A stretch of 7,061 nucleotides of DNA from positions 1 to 7,061 of the forward strand of contig CAJBAP010000421.1 of NCBI GenBank assembly GCA_903950295.1, given 5' to 3'. Each line of letters starts with the position of its first letter. The stretch's first letter is position 1. Shown here piece after piece: positions 1 through 7,061 of this stretch. The position numbers and the translations under genes were made by a program. This DNA comes from an uncultured Rhodocyclaceae bacterium (lineage in GTDB: Bacteria; Pseudomonadota; Gammaproteobacteria; Burkholderiales; Rhodocyclaceae). The notes beneath the pieces are model-generated. The model worked only from the letters and a program-made list of their open reading frames with translations. It ran no database searches and was not told where the DNA came from.

Positions 1-3000
1 CCGCTGCCTTGTTTTAGCAAGGGGGCGATCTCGGATTCGCTCAGCGCGCCGTTCGTCACCAGCAGCACATCCTGCCCGGCACCGCTGCCACCATTAGCGC
101 TAGTTGCCAGCACCTCGGCTTCGACGCGGGCGATCTGCTCGGCATCGACCGGCTTGTGCAGCCAGCCCAAAGCGCCTTCGCCCAGCAGGGCATTGTCGCG
201 GTCGCGACCGGAAATGATGTAGACCGGGATGTCGGCCAGTGCGGGCGTGCTCTTCAGCCGATGCAGTACGGCGCTGCCGTCCATGTCGGGCAGGCCCAGA
301 TCGAGCAGGATGCCGCTGGGCTCGAAGCGGCGCACCAGGTCCAGGCCGTCATTGCCAGAGTATGCCAGCAGGGTCTTGTAGCCGAGGCGATGGTTAATGT
401 CGAGGATGGCCTTGGCAAATACCGGGTCGTCGTCGATCAGCAGCAAGACCGGGTCGTTGCCACCGATGTGCTCGCGGTCGTCACCGGGCCAAGGCTGCGT
501 TGTGGCCGCCGGCAGGGCTGCAAAAGTCGGCGCTGGCGAGATGGCACCCATGGGGTTTTGCCCGGCCCTGAGCAGGTGCGGTTCATGATGTACCGCATGG
601 GTCGGCGGCGTTTCGGGCAGTCGCAGCGTAAAGGTGCTGCCCGCACCCGGCGTGCTGGTCAGTTCGATGTTGCCGCCCATCAGGTGGGCGAAGGACAGGC
701 TGATCGATAGCCCCAGTCCGGTGCCGCCGTATTCGCGGCTGGTCGAGCCGTCGGCCTGCTGGAAGGCTTCGAAGATCAAAGCCTGTTTGTCCGCCGCCAC
801 GCCGATGCCGCTGTCGCGCACACTGATGGCGAGCGGCAGGGTTTCACCGGAGCGATGTTCGAAGCGCACCACGACGCTGCCCTTGCGGGTGAACTTGAGG
901 GCATTGGAGAGGAGATTGCGTACGACCTGCGACAGCTTGTCGCGATCCACTTCGATCATGGCATTGATCGAGTCCTCGACCACCAGTTCCAGCCCCTTGT
1001 CCTTGGCCGGCAGGGTGAACAAATCGCGGAATTCCTCGGCCAGCGTGCTGCTGGCAATCGATGTCGGGTGCAGTTCCATGCGGCCGGCCTCGACCTTGGA
1101 GAGGTCGAGTACGTCGTTGATCAGGCGCAGCAGATCCCGGCCGGCACTATGGATGACCTCGGCGCGTTTCACCTCCTCCGCGTCGAGTTTGTTGTCCTCG
1201 TTGCTGGCCATCAGCTTGGCCAGCAGAATGATGGAGTTGAGCGGAGTGCGCAGCTCGTGGCTCATGTTGGCGAGGAATTCTGATTTGTACTTGCTCGACA
1301 GCTCCAGTTGCTGGGCGCGCGCATCGAGTTCCTCTTGCGACCGCACCAGATCACGGTTGCGTAGTTCCAGGGTTTGTTGCGCTTCTTCCATCTGGGCATT
1401 GGCCGCCTGCAGTTCGGCGGTTTGCTGTTGCAATTGCTGTTGCTGTTCCTCCATCTGCGCATTGGTGGCCTGCAGTTCGGCGGTCTGCTGCATGAGCTGT
1501 TGCTGCTGCTCTTCCATCTGGCTGTTGGCAGCTTGCAGTTCGGCGGCTTGTTGCTGCAGTTGTTGTTGCTGCTCTTCCATCTGCGCATTGGTGAGTTGCA
1601 GTTGGCGGCTCTGTTCACGTGCCTGACGGGTGGATTCCTCGGAAATGACCAGCAGTTCCTTGATGCGGCTCTTTTGCAGCACGGCGTAGAGGAAGTCAGC
1701 AATGCTCTCGGTGGCGGCGTTGAGGTAGTCGAGCTGGGTTGGGTCCAACGTCGCGCCGCAGGCGATTTCCAGCACGCCGTGAAGCACGCCCTCGCGCTGC
1801 AGCGGCCAGGTGTAGGTGAAGTTCGGCGCCACACTGGTGGTGCCGGTGGTGATAGGCGGCAGTTCGGTCTGCGCGCCATCTGCGGCATGCAGGACAATAG
1901 GCTTTAACTCCCGAGCCACCTGACCGACGGCGCCTTCGCCCGGTTTGACGCGGGCGCCGAGGGCGTAGCGTTCGGTGTACATGTAGCTGCCCAACAGGTC
2001 GAGGGCAGTGTCGTCTTCGTTCCAGACGGATACCACGCCGCGTCCGGCCTCGAGATAACGCCCTACCTGGCTGATAGCCACCTCGGCCAGGCGCTGCGGT
2101 GTGAGGTCACCGGTGAGTGCCTTGCCTAGATCGGCCAGTCCGTCCTTGAGCCAGTTGCGCCGGGTGTTGTCGCGCTGGTTGTCGGCCAGTTGCCGCGTCA
2201 TGTTATTGAGGGCGTTGCCGAGCCGGTCGTGTTCTGACAGGGGCACGACCTGGCCTGAGAAATCGCCGCCGGCAATCGCATCGGCCTGGCGCGCCAGCGC
2301 ATCCATGTTTGCAACCACCTGCTCGGTGGCATTGAGCATCTCGCGGACCGCGTCCTGGGGTGGGTAATCGAGGGTTTCCAGTCGGGTCTCGCCGCGCGAT
2401 AGAGCGCTGAGCTGGCGGTTGACGAACTGCAGCGGCGTCATCAACTGTCCGCTCATGTAACGGGTCGCGGCCACCACGATGAGGATCAGCGCGACCAGCA
2501 GGCCGATAAAAATGGCAATGAAGGTGTTCAATTCGGCCAAGGCGACGTTTTCGTCCACCACGCCGACGAGGAACCATTGCAGCTCCGGCTGCCGCGGATT
2601 GGGTTTAATGGCCTGAAAGACATGGATATGACCGCCGCGGGTGATGACGCCTTCGGCCTTGCCGCGCATCTCGGCGAGCAGGTTGTGATGATCCTTGTCG
2701 AAGTTGTAGCTGTGGCCGAGGAGGTGACCGAACTGCTTGTCGGCATCGGGATGGAAGAGGTAATTCCCGGCGCTGTCGATCAGGGTGAATTGCCGGCCCT
2801 GCTCGTTCTTGTTGGCGGCGCGGATGTAGTCGTAGATCGCGCTGGCCCGGATGTTGGAAATCGTCAGGCCATAAGTTACATTGTTGCCGCCGACCAGCGG
2901 CTGGATAAAGCGCACCGTCGGTAGCAGGGGTTTTTCGATCTGGCCATCCTTTCGGCCGAAGTCGAGTGCGCTGACCGAGACTTCGCCGCGCTTGAGTTTG

Positions 3001-3560
3001 CGGCCGGCCTGGAAGTAATCAAGGTCGGCCACATTGAGCCGCTTGCTGTCGTCCAGCACGCGCGCCTTGCCGCTGGCGTGATCGGTCACGATATGAAGCA
3101 ACTCCTGCCCATCAAGGGCGACGAAGCGGATCTTGGCGTAGTAGTGGTAACTCTCGGCAAAATTGCGCAGCGTATCGCCGGCGACACTGCGCCATTCATC
3201 CATCTTGGTGCTGTCGCCCAGGTCCTTCCAGTAGGCGTAGCGCTGGATGGCGTAGAAACTGTTGATGAAACCGAGATCCTTGTGCTGCAGGGCGATGAAC
3301 TCGTTGATATTGGTGCTGACTTCGTTGCGGTTGCTTTCCAGCAACTGCACGGCGCGTTCGCGGTAGGCGGTGCTGGCATTGAAATAGCCGAGGGCGCCGA
3401 TGGCGGCGATGGCGAAAAAGGCGGTGGCGTAGAACAGGGCCTTGAGCTTGGTGCGGATGCCGGCGGCGCGGAAGGCCGCGCTGCCCGGCAGCAGGCTGAC
3501 AAGCCTGCGGGCAGCGGTGGCGAAAGTGGCAACGCGGTCGGCGAGTGGTTTGCTTGGCAT
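1..3560 (-). CDS. Hybrid sensor histidine kinase/response regulator (double Cache-like sensor, HAMP x2, GAF-like, coiled coil, HisKA, HATPase, REC), C-terminus cut by window edge
   Basis: An inner-membrane sensor kinase that should autophosphorylate on histidine and pass the phosphate to its own receiver. The frame is open from an ATG at 3560 to the window edge (1186 full codons). Domains by residue: TM1 about 41-60; periplasmic sensor about 61-343, resembling double-Cache sensors of histidine kinases (stretches such as KIRFVALDGQELLHI and YGLTISNI); TM2 about 344-366; two HAMP-like units about 367-456; GAF-like domain about 469-625; coiled coil about 634-758 with 21-residue repeats; HisKA with H-box SHELRTPLNS (H768); HATPase with N-box N882/N886, G1 DSGIG (D916) and G2 GGTGLGLS near 947; then a receiver with acidic DDD 1043-1045, phosphoacceptor D1087 in LLDLGLPDMDG and K1136 in HKP. 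All catalytic residues are present. About 36 residues after the receiver start another segment that is cut off. The start lies 8 bp after the upstream stop and has no good Shine-Dalgarno, suggesting translational coupling. The signal sensed and the output partners are unknown. Confidence 0.95.
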   Translation of the reverse strand, partial: MPSKPLADRVATFATAARRLVSLLPGSAAFRAAGIRTKLKALFYATAFFAIAAIGALGYFNASTAYRERAVQLLESNRNEVSTNINEFIALQHKDLGFINSFYAIQRYAYWKDLGDSTKMDEWRSVAGDTLRNFAESYHYYAKIRFVALDGQELLHIVTDHASGKARVLDDSKRLNVADLDYFQAGRKLKRGEVSVSALDFGRKDGQIEKPLLPTVRFIQPLVGGNNVTYGLTISNIRASAIYDYIRAANKNEQGRQFTLIDSAGNYLFHPDADKQFGHLLGHSYNFDKDHHNLLAEMRGKAEGVITRGGHIHVFQAIKPNPRQPELQWFLVGVVDENVALAELNTFIAIFIGLLVALILIVVAATRYMSGQLMTPLQFVNRQLSALSRGETRLETLDYPPQDAVREMLNATEQVVANMDALARQADAIAGGDFSGQVVPLSEHDRLGNALNNMTRQLADNQRDNTRRNWLKDGLADLGKALTGDLTPQRLAEVAISQVGRYLEAGRGVVSVWNEDDTALDLLGSYMYTERYALGARVKPGEGAVGQVARELKPIVLHAADGAQTELPPITTGTTSVAPNFTYTWPLQREGVLHGVLEIACGATLDPTQLDYLNAATESIADFLYAVLQKSRIKELLVISEESTRQAREQSRQLQLTNAQMEEQQQQLQQQAAELQAANSQMEEQQQQLMQQTAELQATNAQMEEQQQQLQQQTAELQAANAQMEEAQQTLELRNRDLVRSQEELDARAQQLELSSKYKSEFLANMSHELRTPLNSIILLAKLMASNEDNKLDAEEVKRAEVIHSAGRDLLRLINDVLDLSKVEAGRMELHPTSIASSTLAEEFRDLFTLPAKDKGLELVVEDSINAMIEVDRDKLSQVVRNLLSNALKFTRKGSVVVRFEHRSGETLPLAISVRDSGIGVAADKQALIFEAFQQADGSTSREYGGTGLGLSISLSFAHLMGGNIELTSTPGAGSTFTLRLPETPPTHAVHHEPHLLRAGQNPMGAISPAPTFAALPAATTQPWPGDDREHIGGNDPVLLLIDDDPVFAKAILDINHRLGYKTLLAYSGNDGLDLVRRFEPSGILLDLGLPDMDGSAVLHRLKSTPALADIPVYIISGRDRDNALLGEGALGWLHKPVDAEQIARVEAEVLATSANGGSGAGQDVLLVTNGALSESEIAPLLKQGS
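1374..1589 (-). repeat. 63-bp in-frame tandem repeats encoding a Gln-rich coiled coil
   Basis: Three nearly complete 63-bp units and the start of a fourth lie inside the kinase gene. The marker ccatctg on the plus strand recurs at 1388, 1451, 1514 and 1577, exactly 63 bp apart. Each unit encodes 21 residues (three heptads) of the type NAQMEEQQQQLQQQ followed by a TAELQAA-like end, at residues 658-678, 679-699 and 700-720. The fourth starts at 721 and drifts into the helix leading to HisKA. The repeat keeps both reading frame and heptad register, so copy-number changes would lengthen or shorten the signalling helix without breaking the protein. Confidence 0.93.
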
Positions 3561-3568
3561 GGCGGCTT

Positions 3569-4474
3569 TTACTTCGATTGGACTTCGCGCAACTTGGCGG
3601 TGACGTAACCGAGCAGTTGCACCACATCGGCCGGCGTCTTGTTTTCTTCGTAAGACCCTGACGGGGTGACGGCATGGGTCATGCCGAGCCGAGCCTTGAG
3701 GCTCTGCAATTCCGCCAGCGCCAGTTCGATCAGCCCGAGTACATCGTCGGGCGTGGTCTTGTCGCCCATGTCGAAGCCCTTGAAATCGGTGGTCGTCAGG
3801 CCGTGAGTGCGCTGGATGCGCTGAATTTCGCCGATCAGCGCGAAGACAGCCTGCAGCGAATCCTTCGGTTGCAGGTTGTCGCGCCGCGGTGGCGGCACTG
3901 CCTCGTCGAAGATGCGCTGGTGGCGCAGGAGGGCGGTGACATCTTCGTGCAGGCGCTTGGCCTCGCTGTAGGCATCGTTGGGGGTGCTGGCGCCGACCAA
4001 CAGATCGAGATCGCCGGAAATTTGGTGCAACTTGTTGTAGCTGTCGATCGGACGCTTGCCGCTCACCGCTACGGCGGCGGGTGGCTGGCCGGGGATGTCG
4101 AGGCGCTGCTTGAAAATGGCGATCTCGGTGAGGATGCGCTGGGTCATGCCCCAGGGCTGGCTCGGCGGCATGTCGAGCAGCGGCTCGACATTGGCTGGCA
4201 CGATAAAGGTTAGCCCCTGCTTGCGCCGCAACTTGCCGACTTTGAGCAGAATGACGTAAGTCTTGGCCCAGACATGGCGCGGTTTCAGGTCGCCGCTCTT
4301 GGCCTCGACACGGGCCTTGCCGGTAATTTTGAAGTGGCGCTTGAGCGACTCGACTTCCGCCTCGATGCGCACCGCCTGGGCATAAACCTCATTAGGCGTG
4401 GCCTCGGCGGCACGGGCGGTGGCGGCGCAGAGGAGCAAGGGCAGGAGCAGCAGCAGAGCAGGGAATGCTTTCAT
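3569..4474 (-). CDS. Exported helical-repeat protein of unknown function, upstream partner of the hybrid kinase
   Basis: A 301-residue protein that I do not recognise as a named family. Residues 1-22 are a typical signal peptide: K2, a leucine-rich core (ALLLLLPLLL) and a likely signal peptidase I site ARA-AE. The mature protein should therefore be periplasmic. No further membrane segment is seen. The mature part holds eight similar helical units, each opening with a proline (P27, P65, P107, P142, P165, P203, P242, P281), often as TPxD/TPxE, followed by about 20 amphipathic residues. Units 1-4 line up with units 5-8 at an offset of about 138 residues (TPNEVYAQAVRIEAEV with TPNDAYSEAKRLHEDV), which points to an internal duplication. 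The ATG at 4474 was chosen because it puts the signal peptide at the N-terminus; an in-frame ATG at 4522 would add 16 residues before it. The gene ends 8 bp before the kinase start, so the two are probably one operon. A role as accessory sensor or ligand-binding partner is inference. Confidence 0.85.
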   Translation of the reverse strand: MKAFPALLLLLPLLLCAATARAAEATPNEVYAQAVRIEAEVESLKRHFKITGKARVEAKSGDLKPRHVWAKTYVILLKVGKLRRKQGLTFIVPANVEPLLDMPPSQPWGMTQRILTEIAIFKQRLDIPGQPPAAVAVSGKRPIDSYNKLHQISGDLDLLVGASTPNDAYSEAKRLHEDVTALLRHQRIFDEAVPPPRRDNLQPKDSLQAVFALIGEIQRIQRTHGLTTTDFKGFDMGDKTTPDDVLGLIELALAELQSLKARLGMTHAVTPSGSYEENKTPADVVQLLGYVTAKLREVQSK

Positions 4475-4502
4475 TATGCGAAGGCCCGTCGTTGTATGCC
4501 CT

Positions 4503-4530
4503 ATTGTGCTACTTCCAGCCATTTCAGCAA
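4503..4530 (-). promoter_or_regulatory. Possible sigma-70-like promoter for the repeat protein/kinase operon
   Basis: In the 126-bp gap after purT, the minus strand reads TTGCTG (4530-4525), a 16-bp spacer, then CACAAT (4508-4503). These match 3 of 6 and 4 of 6 consensus bases for the -35 and -10 elements. The start of transcription would fall about 20-25 bases before the ATG at 4474. This is a weak match and read-through from purT is equally possible, since no hairpin-plus-T-run terminator is visible in the gap. Confidence 0.2.
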
Positions 4531-4600
4531 AGTTTCGAACAGCAGATCGAGGGCGAGCCTGGTGTTGGATTAGATGCGTCAGGTAACGGGTGAATCATGT

Positions 4601-5842
4601 TCATTCGACTTTGAAGTCTGTCAGGGATGGTACGACCACCGTCACCCGCGAAGCCGCCAGCTTTGCCCTTGCGCGCGCTTCGTCGGTCGAATCGGCATTC
4701 GCCACCGCAACACCCATGCGTCGTTTGATGAAGCTTTCAGGCTTGCCGAACAAACGCAAATCCGTTTCCGGCACCGCCAGTGCATGGGCAATCCCCTCAT
4801 AGGCGATTCCTTGTGCTGCCACGCCACCATAGATGACTGCCGACGCTGCGGGGCGGCGCAACGATGTATCCACGGGCAATCCCAGAATGGCGCGGGCGTG
4901 CAGGTCGAACTCGGACAGGCGTTGCGACGCGAGGGTGACCAGACCGGTATCGTGAGGACGCGGACTGACCTCCGAGAAATACACGTCATCACCCTTGATG
5001 AATAGCTCGACACCGAAAATCCCGCGCCCGCCCAAGGCGGTCGTGACCTTTTCAGCGACCTCCCGCGTCCGCTGCAATGCTCGGGGCGACATTGATTGAG
5101 GTTGCCAGGATTCGACGTAGTCACCGGCGACCTGAACATGACCGATCGGTTCGCAGAATGAAGTCTCGACATTGCCTGACGGGCCGATGGCCCGGACGGT
5201 CAGCTGCGTGATTTCATAATCGAAATCGATGAAAGCCTCGACGATCACGCGGGCCTCCTTGACGCGTCCCGACTCCAGCGCATAGTTCCAGGCGGTCTGG
5301 ACATCTTGCGGTTCGCGCAGGACGGATTGCCCCTTGCCGGAAGACGACATGACCGGTTTGACCACGCAAGGGTAGCCGATACCTGCATCAATCGCCGCCT
5401 GAAGCTCACCAAGCGAGTTGGCAAAGGCGTAGCGCGATGTCGGTAATCCGAGTTCTTCGGCAGCCAGGCGTCGAATGCCCTCACGGTTCATGGTCAGTTG
5501 CGCGGCGCGCGCCGTCGGAATGACCTCGGCGATGCCTTCACGCTCGATGTCGGCAAGCACAGAGGTGGCGATAGCCTCGATCTCGGGCACCACCAGATGC
5601 GGCCGTTCGGCTTCGATCAACGCCCGCAAGGCGGCCGCGTCGGTCATCGCAATGACGTGGGAACGATGAGCGACCTGCATCCCGGGCGCGTTCGGATAGC
5701 GATCAACGGCAATAACCTCGACCCCCAGTCGCTGGAGGGCGATGATGACCTCCTTGCCCAGTTCGCCGGCACCGAGCAGCATGACTTTGGTTGCAGAGGG
5801 ACTCAAAGGGGTGCCGAGACGGCAGAGATGGGGGGCAGTCAT
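4601..5842 (-). CDS. purT: Formate-dependent phosphoribosylglycinamide formyltransferase (GAR transformylase 2)
   Basis: A cytosolic ATP-grasp enzyme that makes formyl-GAR from GAR, formate and ATP in the third step of purine synthesis, an alternative to the folate-dependent PurN. The protein is 413 residues, slightly longer than the 392 I recall for E. coli PurT, and matches it by eye over its whole length. Visible signatures: [12 protein letters not shown] (20-31) in the N-terminal substrate-binding domain; VPEIEAIAT (85-93); [15 protein letters not shown] (117-131); the ATP-grasp loop [11 protein letters not shown] (162-172); DYVESWQPQ (241-249); metal/ATP ligands E279 and E291 in FGVELF and [11 protein letters not shown], with D298; and LFGKPE near the C-terminus. 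The ATG at 5842 best fits the family N-terminus but lacks a clear Shine-Dalgarno. A GTG at 5887, preceded by AGGT, would add 15 residues. Small differences are an insertion near 219-224 and a short C-terminal tail ending DFKVE. It is transcribed away from the helicase gene and is followed after 126 bp by the repeat-protein gene. Confidence 0.97.
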   Translation of the reverse strand: MTAPHLCRLGTPLSPSATKVMLLGAGELGKEVIIALQRLGVEVIAVDRYPNAPGMQVAHRSHVIAMTDAAALRALIEAERPHLVVPEIEAIATSVLADIEREGIAEVIPTARAAQLTMNREGIRRLAAEELGLPTSRYAFANSLGELQAAIDAGIGYPCVVKPVMSSSGKGQSVLREPQDVQTAWNYALESGRVKEARVIVEAFIDFDYEITQLTVRAIGPSGNVETSFCEPIGHVQVAGDYVESWQPQSMSPRALQRTREVAEKVTTALGGRGIFGVELFIKGDDVYFSEVSPRPHDTGLVTLASQRLSEFDLHARAILGLPVDTSLRRPAASAVIYGGVAAQGIAYEGIAHALAVPETDLRLFGKPESFIKRRMGVAVANADSTDEARARAKLAASRVTVVVPSLTDFKVE

Positions 5843-5922
5843 GGCATTCGAATGGGTAGTTGGTAGCGGCAGATATGGTAACCCCACTTCGACCTGCTAA
5901 ACTGCGCGCTGCAGCGGCAATC

Positions 5923-5938
5923 CAATCAGTCAATCAGT
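5923..5938. repeat. Tandem 8-bp direct repeat CAATCAGT x2
   Basis: Two perfect, adjacent copies of CAATCAGT lie 81 bp upstream of the purT ATG and 112 bp upstream of the rhlE ATG. It could be a paired binding site or a simple replication-slippage duplication; the sequence alone does not decide. Confidence 0.6.
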
Positions 5939-5981
5939 CGCGCGTCGCGTTCGGATTCTCCTTCCGCGTTTCACCTTCCCC

Positions 5982-5994
5982 CAGAACATTTCTG
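5982..5994. repeat. Short inverted repeat CAGAA-cat-TTCTG
   Basis: A perfect 5-bp inverted repeat with a 3-bp centre, 56 bp before the rhlE start codon. Its shape and place would suit an operator for a dimeric regulator, but a repeat this short can easily arise by chance. Confidence 0.4.
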
Positions 5995-6010
5995 TCCAGA
6001 CTGGTGCGTA

Positions 6011-6023
6011 CCCATGCCATGGG
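6011..6023. repeat. Inverted repeat CCCATG-c-CATGGG in the rhlE leader
   Basis: A perfect 6-bp inverted repeat around a single central base, ending 27 bp before the rhlE ATG and 17 bp before its ribosome binding site. As RNA only the outer pairs could form a short hairpin, so a DNA-binding site is the easier reading. The function is not known. Confidence 0.45.
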
Positions 6024-6040
6024 GACGGTGGGCCGATTCC

Positions 6041-6045
6041 AGGAG
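6041..6045 (+). promoter_or_regulatory. Ribosome binding site of rhlE (AGGAG)
   Basis: A strong AGGAG Shine-Dalgarno sits 5 bases before the ATG at 6051 and fixes that start. It is the only clear ribosome binding site among the four genes here. Confidence 0.9.
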
Positions 6046-6050
6046 TACTT

Positions 6051-7061
<1,011 letters not shown>

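Larger units (their letters stand above)
5843..6050. other. Divergent intergenic region between purT and rhlE
   Basis: This 208-bp spacer must hold the promoters of both purT (leftward) and rhlE (rightward). I see no convincing -35/-10 pair on either strand and no match to the E. coli PurR operator. It contains a tandem 8-bp repeat and two short inverted repeats, listed separately. Its right half is poor in open frames that look real. Confidence 0.7.

Noticed and set aside
1374..1589. Regular repeats considered as a CRISPR-like array
   Set aside because: The units are contiguous 63-bp copies without unique spacers and are in frame inside the kinase coding sequence.
634..1626. Plus-strand open frame (330 codons) opposite the kinase, rich in Ser, Cys and Leu
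   Set aside because: Its Cys/Ser-rich end is just the antisense reading of the Gln-rich coiled-coil repeats; the minus strand carries the real HisKA and HATPase motifs.
3078..3608. Plus-strand open frame of 176 codons opposite the kinase sensor domain
   Set aside because: No start signal or domain, and it overlaps the sensor and TM1 of the kinase and the end of the repeat-protein gene on the other strand.
3196..3675. Minus-strand open frame of 159 codons overlapping the junction of the repeat-protein and kinase genes
   Set aside because: Out of frame with both genes, Arg/Pro/Gln-rich and low in complexity; a shadow frame.
4524..4598. Mini open frame of 24 codons starting 2 bases after the purT stop
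   Set aside because: No Shine-Dalgarno of its own, unremarkable composition and no attenuator-like hairpin; too short to support as a gene or leader peptide.
4475..4600. Search for a terminator between purT and the repeat-protein gene
   Set aside because: No GC-rich hairpin followed by a T run was found on the minus strand, so no terminator is annotated and read-through stays possible.

Overview
The window looks like chromosomal DNA from a GC-rich Gram-negative bacterium, most likely a betaproteobacterium. A Rhodocyclales-type genome (Dechloromonas/Azonexus-like) is my inference from GC richness, codon use and gene style; no database search was possible. There are four protein-coding genes. 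Three lie on the minus strand and one is divergent on the plus strand. The two outermost genes run off the window ends.

Layout, left to right. (1) Positions 1-3560, minus: a large membrane-bound hybrid sensor histidine kinase, 5' end intact and C-terminus cut by the window edge. Its order is TM1, large periplasmic double-Cache-like sensor, TM2, two HAMP units, GAF-like domain, glutamine-rich coiled coil built from 63-bp tandem repeats, HisKA, HATPase_c, receiver, and the start of a further C-terminal segment. (2) Positions 3569-4474, minus: an exported protein of 301 residues that I cannot assign to a named family. It is made of eight similar helical units arranged as two tandem halves, and it ends only 8 bp before the kinase start. 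(3) Positions 4601-5842, minus: purT, the formate-dependent GAR transformylase of purine synthesis. (4) Positions 5843-6050: a 208-bp divergent intergenic region with small direct and inverted repeats. (5) Positions 6051-7061, plus: an RhlE-type DEAD-box RNA helicase, cut at the right edge just after motif VI.

How they work together: purT and rhlE are ordinary housekeeping genes transcribed divergently. The more interesting part is the pair formed by the periplasmic repeat protein and the kinase. They are almost certainly co-transcribed, and both place domains in the periplasm. A reasonable hypothesis is that the repeat protein is an accessory sensor or ligand-presenting partner for the kinase, which would signal by phosphotransfer to its own receiver and to partners outside the window. 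That functional link is inferred from synteny only. No RNA genes, mobile elements, CRISPR arrays or clear intrinsic terminators were seen.
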